From the NCBI GenBank assembly GCA_964424455.1, contig CAYRJA010000036.1:1-28140 (forward strand): 28,140 nt of DNA, read 5' to 3'. Numbering within the stretch: position 1 is the first letter of the stretch; every line of letters starts with the position of its first letter. The position numbers and the translations under genes are program-made. Source of the stretch: CAYRJA01 sp964424455. Lineage in GTDB: Bacteria > Bacteroidota > Bacteroidia > Chitinophagales > UBA10324. A model generated the notes under the pieces. The model ran no database searches. It was not told where the DNA came from and worked only from the letters and a program-made list of their open reading frames with translations. Below are positions 1-7,506 of the stretch, in pieces.

Positions 1-308
1 ATAAAGGATAGAAATTCCCTTTTCCAGTCCGGATTTTTGTTGAGCCGGTTCTCGCCTTTATTATTTGCAGTAGCAGTGATATACAATGTGGCTTTAGAAT
101 CATAGAGAAACTTTATCTGCTGATTAATGAAATCTGTTAAATCAAAATAATCGTTCTTCAATCCGTTGTTTTCATGTTTTGAATTACAGGAAAGAAAAAC
201 TGTAAGACAGAGAAGACAAAATAACCGGAATGAAGGGTATAGCCCTGTCCTTTTACTTACAGATTTTCTACTATGTCTATTATAATTATTAAACAAACGC
301 TTCATCAT
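1..308 (-). CDS. Putative lipoprotein, partial (3' end outside window)
   Basis: This is the N-terminal part of a minus-strand gene; about 100 codons are visible and the frame is open to the window edge. ATG at 308 overlaps the last base of the gpmI stop (TAATG), so the two genes are probably translationally coupled; a second ATG follows at once at 305. The N-terminus is basic (about 25 residues), then a hydrophobic stretch ends in LTVFLSC, a good lipobox with Cys near residue 42. A basic leader this long is unusual, and a later start is possible. The mature part begins polar and Asn/Lys-rich, then contains FDLTDFINQQIKFL and a DW.REF motif. It recalls a family of uncharacterised Bacteroidota lipoproteins, but I cannot name it. 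It is probably anchored to the outer or inner membrane, and its function is unknown. Confidence 0.7.
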   Translation of the reverse strand, partial: MMKRLFNNYNRHSRKSVSKRTGLYPSFRLFCLLCLTVFLSCNSKHENNGLKNDYFDLTDFINQQIKFLYDSKATLYITATANNKGENRLNKNPDWKREFLSF

Positions 309-1825
309 TAAAACAAAATATTTCCACTCATTTCTTTAGGAATTTCTATTCCCAATAATTTCAAAACTGTAGGAGCAATATCGGCAAGACGACCATTCTT
401 CAACTGAGGATGTAATGTGTTGTCAATCAGAAAAAGAGGAACAGGGTTTTTTGTGTGTGCAGTATTCGGAGTTCCGTCTTCATTAATCATATAGTCTGCA
501 TTGCCGTGGTCGGCAGTGAGCAGAATGGTATATCCATTGACTAAAGCAGTTTCGGTAACTTCTTTAACACAGACATCTACTGTTTCAACAGCTTCTGTTA
601 CAGCGCTGAAAACTCCGGTGTGTCCCACCATATCGGCATTTGCAAAATTCAGACAAACAAAATCCACTTTACCCTTTTTCAGTTCTGTTACAATAGCATC
701 CTTCACTTCGTAAGCGCTCATTGAAGGTTTTAAGTCATAAGTAGCCACTTTAGGAGAAGGAATCATAATCCGGGTTTCTCCTTCAAATGGTTTTTCTCTG
801 CCGCCGGAAAAGAAGAAAGTAACATGCGGATACTTTTCAGTTTCAGCTATACGAATTTGTTTCTTACTGTTTTTCTCCAGCACTTCTCCCAATGTCATAT
901 TCAAATCAGCATTATCAAAAATATTTTTTACATTCTTGAAAGTGTGATCGTAAATCGTCATCGTCAGATAATGAAGTTGTAACGGCTTCATTTGATATTC
1001 AGGAAATTCCTGCTGAGTGAGCGCTTTGGTTATTTCGCGACAACGGTCGGTGCGGAAATTAAAACAGAAAACTACATCGCCTTCTTTGATGGTAGCAACA
1101 GGATTTCCTTTGTCATCAGTCTTTACAATAGGTTTTATAAACTCATCTGTAACACCTTCGCTATAGGATTCTTTAATAGATTCAAGAATATTTTTTGTTT
1201 TCTTTCCTTCTCCTTTCGTCAGTAAATCGTAAGCGAGCTTCACTCTTTCCCAACGGTTATCTCTGTCCATTGCATAATATCGTCCTACCACGCTTGCAAT
1301 TTCTCCTACAGAAATTTTCAAGTGTTCCTGTAAATTTTCAATAAAACCATAACCACTCTTCGGATCAGTATCACGACCATCAGTGAATGCATGAATAAAC
1401 ACATTGCTTAATCCGTTTGTTTTTAAAATATCGCAAACTGCTTTCAGGTGAACATCCGAAGAATGAACTCCGCCATTTGATACCAAACCGATAAGATGAA
1501 ATGCTTTGCCTGTTGTTTTGGCATAATTCATCGCTTCAATCAGTTTTGGATTTTTAGCGAGTTCACCGCTTTTTATTGCGTTGTTAATTCTAACCAGTTT
1601 CTGATAAACAATTCTTCCGGCGCCAATATTCAAATGACCTACTTCAGAATTTCCCATTTGCCCGTCAGGCAAGCCCACATCTTCGCCGGATGTTTTCAAT
1701 TCGCAATTGGAATATTTAGAGTACAAACTTCTTACATAAGGTGCGTTTGCCTGTGCAATAGCATCAGCCGAAGGAACTTTGCCGTGCCCCCAGCCATCCA
1801 TGATAATTAGTACAACCTTTTTCAT
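308..1825 (-). CDS. gpmI: 2,3-bisphosphoglycerate-independent phosphoglycerate mutase
   Basis: This cytoplasmic glycolytic enzyme interconverts 3- and 2-phosphoglycerate using two metal ions and a phosphoserine intermediate. The 505-residue product has the usual iPGM length. The N-terminal VVLIIMDGWG carries the metal-binding Asp (D10). GQMGNSEVGHLNIGAGR holds the catalytic Ser at about residue 60. FTDGRDTDP, the GRYYAMDRDNRW motif, the NFRTDR substrate loop and TADHGNAD near the C-terminus are all present. The frame is open upstream to 1864, but the family N-terminus begins at the ATG at 1825, and a near-consensus promoter sits immediately before it, so I chose 1825. The gene overlaps the downstream lipoprotein start by one base. 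It is intact and shows nothing unusual in its active-site motifs. Confidence 0.97.
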   Translation of the reverse strand: MKKVVLIIMDGWGHGKVPSADAIAQANAPYVRSLYSKYSNCELKTSGEDVGLPDGQMGNSEVGHLNIGAGRIVYQKLVRINNAIKSGELAKNPKLIEAMNYAKTTGKAFHLIGLVSNGGVHSSDVHLKAVCDILKTNGLSNVFIHAFTDGRDTDPKSGYGFIENLQEHLKISVGEIASVVGRYYAMDRDNRWERVKLAYDLLTKGEGKKTKNILESIKESYSEGVTDEFIKPIVKTDDKGNPVATIKEGDVVFCFNFRTDRCREITKALTQQEFPEYQMKPLQLHYLTMTIYDHTFKNVKNIFDNADLNMTLGEVLEKNSKKQIRIAETEKYPHVTFFFSGGREKPFEGETRIMIPSPKVATYDLKPSMSAYEVKDAIVTELKKGKVDFVCLNFANADMVGHTGVFSAVTEAVETVDVCVKEVTETALVNGYTILLTADHGNADYMINEDGTPNTAHTKNPVPLFLIDNTLHPQLKNGRLADIAPTVLKLLGIEIPKEMSGNILF

Positions 1826-1831
1826 CAGTTG

Positions 1832-1861
1832 CAAAAGTAACAAGGACGCAGTTAAAACAAA
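1832..1861 (-). promoter_or_regulatory. Bacteroidota-type promoter of gpmI, near-leaderless
   Basis: On the minus strand TTTG (1861-1858), an 18-base spacer and TACTTTTG (1839-1832) match the Bacteroidota sigma-A consensus TTTG-N17-23-TAnnTTTG. Only six bases separate the -7 box from the gpmI ATG at 1825, so the transcript would begin at or within a few bases of the start codon. Confidence 0.65.
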
Positions 1862-1893
1862 CAAATGGTGAATCAGAATAATGACTTTATTGC

Positions 1894-1967
1894 ACGACTC
1901 CTACGGAGTATAATGGTTATAGAAATGATATCTTATTATAAACACACGACATCTTTGGGGTAGAATC
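1894..1967. repeat. Degenerate two-unit hairpin repeat (ACTCC-TAC-GGAGT type)
   Basis: The first unit contains a perfect small hairpin, ACTCC-TAC-GGAGT (1897-1909), preceded by GCACG and followed by ATAATGGTTATAGAAAT. A second, decayed unit starts 52 bases later (ACGACATCTTTGGGGTAGAATC, about 1946-1967) and keeps the flanks but not the stem pairing. From memory, short palindromes of the form CGACTCC-(TAC/GTA)-GGAGTCG with ATAAT-rich flanks occur as dispersed intergenic repeats in many Bacteroidota genomes. This would be a decayed copy, in the 314-base gap between the divergent gpmI and bioF. Confidence 0.5.
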
Positions 1968-2021
1968 AGCTTAACTTAATGATGTATTCATAAGAAATAA
2001 TGAGCAAATTCTTTAAAGAAT

Positions 2022-2044
2022 TGTTACAAACAAGAATTGTAACA
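2022..2044. promoter_or_regulatory. Perfect inverted repeat upstream of bioF, candidate operator
   Basis: TGTTACAA and TTGTAACA are exact reverse complements separated by seven bases (acaagaa). The site lies about 95 bases before the bioF ATG in the gpmI-bioF intergenic region. A closely similar sequence lies before bioD, which suggests a shared biotin regulatory site. The half-site TGTWACA is itself over-represented across the window, so the pairing could be coincidental. Confidence 0.45.
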
Positions 2045-2139
2045 GTAACTACTTTATTCTATTCTGTTGAATTTTTACTTGATAAAATAAAACCTCTTAT
2101 TAATATTGTGCAACAAGTACAATTATTAATTATTGTTGG

Positions 2140-3264
2140 ATGAAAACCCCCTCACATATTCAGCAGCTACTCGAAAAACGGAGACAGGAAGATTCTCTCC
2201 GTTCCTTGGAAGTGCACGATGGGATGATTGATTTTTGTTCCAATAATTATTTAGGAGCATCCTATTCATTTGACCTTTATAAAGCAATTAAAAAAGAAGT
2301 ATATAAAGAAGATTTGTATAATAATGGCTCTACCGGTTCACGTTTGCTGACCGGGAATACATATTATGCCGAAGATTTGGAAAAGTATATCGCAAAGTTT
2401 CATAATGCAGAAGCTGCTTTAATTTTTAATTCTGGATACGATGCCAATCTCGGACTGTTTTCAAGCATTGCCGGAAAGGATGATACAATCATTTGCGATG
2501 AACTTATTCATGCCAGCATTATTGACGGCTGCAGGATGAGTTATGCAGCGAAATACAAATTCAGGCATAATGACTTGGAGGATTTAAAACGGAAAATCAG
2601 TAGTTCAAAAGGGAATGTATTCATTGCAGTTGAATCGGTCTATTCCATGGATGGAGATTTCGCACCATTGGAAGATTTGGTGACTGTAACAGAAAGCGCT
2701 AATGCCTTTTTGATAGTGGATGAAGCACACGCTACCGGTATTTGGGGGCATGAAGGAAGAGGATTGCTGAATGAATTACGATTGGAAGAAAAAGTATTTG
2801 CCCGTCTTTATACTTTTGGAAAAGCAATGGGCGTACATGGCGCTGCCATTGTCGGTTCTCAGCTACTGAAGGAATTTTTAGTCAATTATGCCCGTCCGTT
2901 TATTTTTTCTACTGCTTTATCTGCTCATTCATTAGCAGCCATCCGTTGCAGCTATGAATGGATGAGAAAGAGAGATGAAGAAAGAAAAATTCTTCATGAT
3001 TTGATTGCCCTTTTCAGAGATCTGGCAAAAGAATTAAACCTGACGAATAGTCATAGCCCGATACAGCCGGTAATTATTCCGGGGAATAATGAATGTAGAA
3101 GTGCCGCATACCGAGTACAAGATATGGGATATGACATTCGCCCGATACTCAGCCCCACAGTTCCGAAAGGGAAAGAACGGGTAAGGATTTGCCTTCACTC
3201 ATACAATCTCAAAGAGGAAATAGATATTATTATAGATGAATTAATTTTGTCGCAAAAGAAATAG
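2140..3264 (+). CDS. bioF: 8-amino-7-oxononanoate synthase
   Basis: This PLP-dependent alpha-oxoamine synthase condenses L-alanine with a pimeloyl thioester to give 8-amino-7-oxononanoate, the first committed step in assembling the biotin rings. The 374-residue protein has the family layout: FCSNNYLG near residue 32, NGSTGSRLLTG (62-72), the VDEAHATG cofactor motif (193-200) and the PLP lysine in TFGKAMGVHGA (K228). The nearest alternative is glycine C-acetyltransferase (Kbl), which shares this fold; the position next to bioD and bioA decides for bioF. The ATG at 2140 gives the expected N-terminus. No Shine-Dalgarno sequence is visible, as is common in this phylum. An inverted repeat lies about 95 bases upstream, and an 80-base gap containing a related site separates the gene from bioD. 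Confidence 0.93.
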   Translation: MKTPSHIQQLLEKRRQEDSLRSLEVHDGMIDFCSNNYLGASYSFDLYKAIKKEVYKEDLYNNGSTGSRLLTGNTYYAEDLEKYIAKFHNAEAALIFNSGYDANLGLFSSIAGKDDTIICDELIHASIIDGCRMSYAAKYKFRHNDLEDLKRKISSSKGNVFIAVESVYSMDGDFAPLEDLVTVTESANAFLIVDEAHATGIWGHEGRGLLNELRLEEKVFARLYTFGKAMGVHGAAIVGSQLLKEFLVNYARPFIFSTALSAHSLAAIRCSYEWMRKRDEERKILHDLIALFRDLAKELNLTNSHSPIQPVIIPGNNECRSAAYRVQDMGYDIRPILSPTVPKGKERVRICLHSYNLKEEIDIIIDELILSQKK

Positions 3265-3291
3265 CCGGACTTTACGGTAAGAGTGAAAAAT

Positions 3292-3314
3292 CTGTTAACA
3301 ACAGAACTGTAACA
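3292..3314. promoter_or_regulatory. Candidate biotin operator upstream of bioD
   Basis: CTGTTAACAACAGAA followed by CTGTAACA resembles the bioF upstream site: TGTTA at one end, GAA-Y-TGTAACA at the other, about 18 of 22 positions alike with one gap. It ends 31 bases before the bioD ATG. It would overlap the -33 region of a possible promoter whose -7 box is TAAAATTG (3326-3333, one mismatch from TAnnTTTG), a position suited to repression. The binding protein is unknown. Confidence 0.45.
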
Positions 3315-3344
3315 TCGCTCAGTGTTAAAATTGACAGTTAAGAA

Positions 3345-3965
3345 ATGCGCCGAACATATATTATAGCAGGAATTGGAACAGATGTAGGTAAAACAATAAC
3401 TTCTGCTGTACTATGTGAAGCGTGGAAAGCAGACTACTGGAAGCCCGTTCAGGCAGGAAGTTTAGAATTTACTGATACTGATTTTGTAAAAAGCCTGGTG
3501 AGTAATTCTGTTACAAAATTTTTCCCTGAATCATACCGTCTCACCCAACCGATGTCGCCACATGGAGCAGCCGATATAGATAAAGTGGTTATCGAAGAAT
3601 CCGAATTAAAAATTCCTGTTACAGATAATACATTATTGATTGAATTAGCAGGTGGATTAATGGTTCCGTTGCGTACAGATTTCCTGAACATTGATTTGTT
3701 ACAACATTGGAATCTCCCTGTAATTTTAGTTTCAAGAAATTATCTGGGAAGTATTAATCACACATTACTATCGGTAGATACTTTAAAGAGCAGGAATATT
3801 CCTGTTGAAGGAATTATTTTTAATGATTCAGAAGTTAAAACAACGGAAGAGGTTATTCTTTCAAACACACAACTGAAGTATTTAGGCAGAGTACCTAAGT
3901 TAAGTAAAGTGGACAAACAGTCTGTTTCAATTGTTGCAAAAAACTTTCCTCTGCCGGATTTATAA
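3345..3965 (+). CDS. bioD: Dethiobiotin synthetase
   Basis: This cytoplasmic ATP-dependent enzyme carboxylates 7,8-diaminononanoate and closes the ureido ring to form dethiobiotin. The P-loop variant GTDVGKT is at residues 11-17. YWKPVQAG at 31-38 contains the conserved substrate lysine (K33). ELAGGLMVPL at about 100-110 is the second conserved loop. At 206 residues it is slightly shorter than the E. coli protein (about 225), with no missing motif. The start at 3345 places the P-loop at its usual distance from the N-terminus. bioA follows after 30 bases, so the two are very likely co-transcribed. Confidence 0.95.
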   Translation: MRRTYIIAGIGTDVGKTITSAVLCEAWKADYWKPVQAGSLEFTDTDFVKSLVSNSVTKFFPESYRLTQPMSPHGAADIDKVVIEESELKIPVTDNTLLIELAGGLMVPLRTDFLNIDLLQHWNLPVILVSRNYLGSINHTLLSVDTLKSRNIPVEGIIFNDSEVKTTEEVILSNTQLKYLGRVPKLSKVDKQSVSIVAKNFPLPDL

Positions 3966-3995
3966 ACTTATTATCATTTTAATAAAATACCAGAA

Positions 3996-5273
3996 ATGAA
4001 CAGTCTTTCTTATAGGGATAAGCAAATTATATGGCATCCATACACTCAAATGAAAACAGCAAAAGATGCAATAGGCATTGTTCGCGGCGAAGGCGCATAT
4101 CTCTATGATGAAAACGGAAAGAAATATATTGATGCTGTTTCTTCCTGGTGGACTAATATTCACGGACATGCCCATCCATATATTGCAGAGAAAGTTTCAG
4201 AGCAGTTAAGGAAGTTGGAGCATGTCATCTTTGCAGGATTTACACATGAGCCGGCAATTGAGTTGGGAGAAAGATTGCTGTCACATCTTCCGGATAATCA
4301 AAAAAAAGTTTTTTTCTCAGACAATGGTAGCACTGCTGTTGAGGTAGCTTTGAAGATGGCTTTGCAGTATTGGTACAACATCGGAAAGCCGAAAACAAAA
4401 ATTCTTGCTTTTGAAAATGCGTATCACGGAGATACTTTTGGCGCTATGTCAGTCAGTGGCAGGGGCGCTTTTACCAATCCTTTTAACTCGCTTCTGTTTG
4501 AAGTAATTTTTGTTCCTGTTCCTGTAGCAGAACAAAAGAAAGAAGCAATGGAAAAAATTCAATCTCAAATTGTAAAACATAATTCAGAAATAGCAGCTTT
4601 CATATTCGAACCGCTGTTACAGGGAACCGCTGGAATGGTGATGTATGAACCTGATGAACTGAATGAGATAGTAAAACTCTGCAGGGAGAATAATATTTTA
4701 ACTATAGCTGATGAAGTGTTTACCGGATTTGGCAGAACAGGTAAATGGTTTGCAACTGATTATATTTCAGAGAAGGCAGACATAATGTGTTTCTCCAAAG
4801 GAATTACAGGAGGAACATTACCTCTTGGTGTTACAACTTCATCACAAAAAATTTATGACGCTTTTCTGTCAGATGATAAACTGAAAACGCTGTTTCACGG
4901 ACACTCTTACACAGCCAATCCTGTCGTTTGCGCTGCTGCAGTGGCAAGCATGGATTTAATGGAGAAAGAAGAAACACAACAGAACATTCAAAGAATAGCA
5001 GAGCAGCACAAGCAATTTGCCGCATCTGTACAATCCAATAAGAAAGTGAAAAATGTAAGAACATTAGGAACGGTTATAGCCATAGAAATAGGAGAGGAGA
5101 ACAGTTCTTATTTCAGTTCATTAAGAGACAGGTTGTATGATTTCTTTATAGCTAACGGAGTTCTGATTCGCCCGTTAGGTAATATCATTTATCTGTTGCC
5201 GCCTTATTGTATCAGTAGTGAAGACCTGAATTATATTTACGACAAAATAAATGAAGCGCTAAAAACTGTTTAA
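3996..5273 (+). CDS. bioA: Adenosylmethionine-8-amino-7-oxononanoate aminotransferase
   Basis: This PLP enzyme converts 8-amino-7-oxononanoate to 7,8-diaminononanoate, normally with S-adenosylmethionine as amino donor, which is the step between BioF and BioD. The 425-residue protein shows the BioA signature SSWWTNIHGHAHPYI (49-63), IIWHPYTQMK near the N-terminus, DNGSTAVEVALKM (109-121), YHGDTFGAMS (143-152), IADEVFTGFGRTG (237-249) with the PLP-binding Asp at 239, and the Schiff-base lysine in CFSKGITGG (K268). The SSWW motif argues for true BioA rather than another class III aminotransferase. The stop is followed three bases later by the thioesterase start, so both belong to one transcript. 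Confidence 0.96.
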   Translation: MNSLSYRDKQIIWHPYTQMKTAKDAIGIVRGEGAYLYDENGKKYIDAVSSWWTNIHGHAHPYIAEKVSEQLRKLEHVIFAGFTHEPAIELGERLLSHLPDNQKKVFFSDNGSTAVEVALKMALQYWYNIGKPKTKILAFENAYHGDTFGAMSVSGRGAFTNPFNSLLFEVIFVPVPVAEQKKEAMEKIQSQIVKHNSEIAAFIFEPLLQGTAGMVMYEPDELNEIVKLCRENNILTIADEVFTGFGRTGKWFATDYISEKADIMCFSKGITGGTLPLGVTTSSQKIYDAFLSDDKLKTLFHGHSYTANPVVCAAAVASMDLMEKEETQQNIQRIAEQHKQFAASVQSNKKVKNVRTLGTVIAIEIGEENSSYFSSLRDRLYDFFIANGVLIRPLGNIIYLLPPYCISSEDLNYIYDKINEALKTV

Positions 5274-5276
5274 CCT

Positions 5277-5699
5277 ATGTCACGCATTAAACTTGAATTT
5301 CCATCTGAATTTACCTTTTCCTGTGAAATTCCTGTTCGTATCGGAGATGTAAATTATGGAGGTCATTTGGGAAATGATGCTATACTTTCTATTATGCACG
5401 AGGCAAGACTTCTTTTCCTGAAAAAATATAACTGCAGCGAGCTGGATTTGTTCGGCACTTCATTGATAATGGGAGATGTAGCTATAATATTTAAGTCAGA
5501 AGGATTTCACGGAGATATATTAAAAGTGGAAGTAACACCTGCTGAATTTTCAAGGGCAAGTTTTGATTTGTATTATCGTCTTACTAATCAGAGCGGAAAT
5601 GAAGTGGCAATAGCCAAAACAGGTATGGTTTGTTTTAACTATGAAACACATAAAGTGACAGTCGTACCTGAAAAGTTTATTCAACTGTTTTCTAAATAG
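5277..5699 (+). CDS. Hotdog-fold acyl-CoA thioesterase (4HBT-like)
   Basis: This 140-residue single hotdog domain is probably a cytoplasmic acyl-thioester hydrolase. IGDVNYGGHLGNDAILSIMHEARL (22-45) matches the active-site helix region of 4HBT/YbgC-type thioesterases, in which a His/Asn/Asp cluster activates water; GHLGND fits that pattern. VEVTPAEFSRASFDLYYRL is the following long strand pair. The ATG lies three bases after the bioA stop, so it is the last gene of the biotin operon. Its substrate cannot be read from the sequence. The position allows, but does not prove, a role in handling a pimeloyl or related acyl thioester. It could equally be a housekeeping thioesterase co-transcribed by chance. 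Confidence 0.8.
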   Translation: MSRIKLEFPSEFTFSCEIPVRIGDVNYGGHLGNDAILSIMHEARLLFLKKYNCSELDLFGTSLIMGDVAIIFKSEGFHGDILKVEVTPAEFSRASFDLYYRLTNQSGNEVAIAKTGMVCFNYETHKVTVVPEKFIQLFSK

Positions 5700-5716
5700 T
5701 TATGTCATTTGCCCTG

Positions 5717-5746
5717 TTGTATTATTGATATATTGGTTTAGCTTTA
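5717..5746 (+). promoter_or_regulatory. Candidate promoter of the first T9SS surface protein
   Basis: TTG (5717-5719), a 19-base spacer and TAGCTTTA (5739-5746) match the Bacteroidota TTG-N17-23-TAnnTTTG consensus with one mismatch in the last base. The transcript would start about ten bases before the ATG at 5762. Confidence 0.5.
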
Positions 5747-5761
5747 CAAAAAACTAATACT

Positions 5762-7411
5762 ATGAAAAAAATATTACTCATTGCTATTGCACTTATTGTT
5801 ACATACTCTACAAAAGTGTATTCCCAACAGGTTGATTATGGAAGTTGCCAGGTTGTAACTTCTGGTTCACCTTGTTTCTTTGGTTTGTATATGTTCTGGA
5901 TAAAAGAAGTTAAGTTCGGAACATTAAATTTCACTACAGGAGATTGTTCGGGCGACGGTTCTGATGATGGTTACCAGGACAAGTATTCCACTGCATCCGG
6001 AAGTGTGACAGCAGGAAATTCCTACACACTTACCATTACCAAGGGTGGAAACTGGGGCGACAGTTACATGATGGCTTGGTGTGACTGGAACAACGATGGC
6101 GATTTTAGTGATCCGGGTGAGCAGTTAGTGAGTGAGGCAGTTTTTCTTGCAAACTTCTTTGGCAGCAGCACTGCAACTATTCCCAATGTGCTGGTTCCTG
6201 CTGATGCAGTTGCAGGAGAACACAGGTTACGCGTTCGATCGGATGGCAGCGCTCCGGCTACAAATGCCTGCGCTACATCCGGTATGTATGGAGATACTAA
6301 AGATTTTAAACTGATAGTGGAAGGCGGATCGCCTTGTAATCTGTCAGCTTCAGCTACTGCAACTTCATCCACATGCGGAAACGCAAACGGGAGCATAGAC
6401 CTGACTGTAACAGGCGGTACATCACCCTTCACCTATTCATGGTCTAATGGAAGCACGACTAACAACATCTCGGGAATCCTTGCAGGCACATATACCGTAA
6501 CAGTCACGGACATTAACGGATGTACTGCTACAGCCGGTGTGGTTGTTGAGAATATTTCTTTGTTGTGCGGCACTCCCTCCGGAGTGAATATTACCAATAT
6601 TACAGATGATTTTGCACAAGTTAACTGGGATTCTCAGCCCTGCGCTTTCCGTTTCCAGATTCGCTACCGGCCTACCGGCACGGCTACATGGTCACGTACA
6701 ACCAGTGAAACAGGAGCGGTTTCAAAAATTCTTTCCGGTCTTTCAGAAGGAACAGAATATGAAGTACAGGTAAGAACCCGATGCAGTGCAGATGAGCCGG
6801 CAGTATATACGGATTGGTCAACGACTCAGACATTTACAACTGAAAATGCCTGTACTGCGCCTGAAGATGTTACAGTCGTTAATCTGCGTAGCAACCGAGC
6901 TACCATCATCTGGAATACTGTGCCGGGAGTTTTTTCTTATGATGTCCGTTATAGGAAATCTGGTGATACTGAATGGATGAGAAGAAATGTATCAGCTCCG
7001 GATACTTCAAGGATATTAACTAATGTTGTTGCCAATACTGCTTATGAATACCAGGTACGTAGCAATTGTGGTATTTCGGGAAGACCACGTTCCGGCTGGT
7101 CAGATTTGCAGACTTTCAGTACTCTTCAGCGTATGGAAGATGAAACATTACAAGGCGTAGCACAGTTGGAAATTTACCCAAACCCGAATAACGGGAATTT
7201 TACAGTTGAAAAGACAAGTACTTCCCTTCAAACCGGAGTAATTGAAATTTACAATATGCTTGGTAAGAAGGTCTTTGAAGATAAAGTAACATTAACAGAG
7301 GGAAATAATATTATTAACATTCAACTCTCTCATTTTTCTTACGGAATTTACTCTCTTGTTTTTAAATCGGAAGAGCAAACATCGGTCAGTACTATCTCCA
7401 TTATTAAATAA
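5762..7411 (+). CDS. T9SS-secreted surface protein with GEVED, SprB and FnIII modules
   Basis: This 549-residue modular protein is probably exported by Sec and then T9SS to the cell surface or medium. A signal peptide ending near VYS-QQ occupies residues 1-22. A GEVED-type domain follows (about 85-187; AWCDWNNDGDFSDPGE and a GEHRLRVRSDG strand), then one SprB-type repeat (194-262; TVTGGTSPFTYSWSNG, TVTDINGC), two fibronectin III domains (270-360 and 363-455) and a type A T9SS sorting domain (about 468-549; IYPNPNNGNF, IEIYNMLGKKVF, GIYSLVF). No catalytic motif is visible, so adhesion or binding is the likely role, but the ligand is unknown. The next gene is a relative with the same C-terminal half, separated by a perfect hairpin. 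Confidence 0.85.
   Translation: MKKILLIAIALIVTYSTKVYSQQVDYGSCQVVTSGSPCFFGLYMFWIKEVKFGTLNFTTGDCSGDGSDDGYQDKYSTASGSVTAGNSYTLTITKGGNWGDSYMMAWCDWNNDGDFSDPGEQLVSEAVFLANFFGSSTATIPNVLVPADAVAGEHRLRVRSDGSAPATNACATSGMYGDTKDFKLIVEGGSPCNLSASATATSSTCGNANGSIDLTVTGGTSPFTYSWSNGSTTNNISGILAGTYTVTVTDINGCTATAGVVVENISLLCGTPSGVNITNITDDFAQVNWDSQPCAFRFQIRYRPTGTATWSRTTSETGAVSKILSGLSEGTEYEVQVRTRCSADEPAVYTDWSTTQTFTTENACTAPEDVTVVNLRSNRATIIWNTVPGVFSYDVRYRKSGDTEWMRRNVSAPDTSRILTNVVANTAYEYQVRSNCGISGRPRSGWSDLQTFSTLQRMEDETLQGVAQLEIYPNPNNGNFTVEKTSTSLQTGVIEIYNMLGKKVFEDKVTLTEGNNIINIQLSHFSYGIYSLVFKSEEQTSVSTISIIK
6752..6810 (+). repeat. 59-base segment identical to 8791-8849 (copy 1)
   Basis: This stretch in the first FnIII domain is identical base for base to 8791-8849 in the next gene, while flanking homologous sequence differs mostly at synonymous sites. 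It encodes TEYEVQVRTRCSADEPAVYT. It marks recent gene conversion or strong constraint. Confidence 0.85.
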
Positions 7412-7427
7412 ATCCGACAATTTATAC

Positions 7428-7460
7428 ATAGTATCATCAATACAGTATTGATGATACTAT
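7428..7460. terminator. Perfect 16-bp hairpin between the two T9SS genes
   Basis: ATAGTATCATCAATAC (7428-7443), a central A and its exact reverse complement (7445-7460) form a 33-base palindrome 17 bases after the stop of the first surface gene. The stem is AT-rich and no T-run follows, so it is an atypical terminator; mRNA stabilisation or a binding site are alternatives. Confidence 0.45.
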
Positions 7461-7506
7461 TAAGTGTCATACAATTAATCTTAATCCTTCAATAAATCAA
7501 ATAGTT

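Noticed and set aside
501..1810. Several open frames on the plus strand inside gpmI
   Set aside because: They lie antisense to a well-conserved enzyme, have no family motifs and no promoter, and read as low-quality protein.
2140..3264. Calling the alpha-oxoamine synthase glycine C-acetyltransferase (Kbl)
   Set aside because: The fold is shared, but linkage to bioD and bioA makes bioF far more likely.
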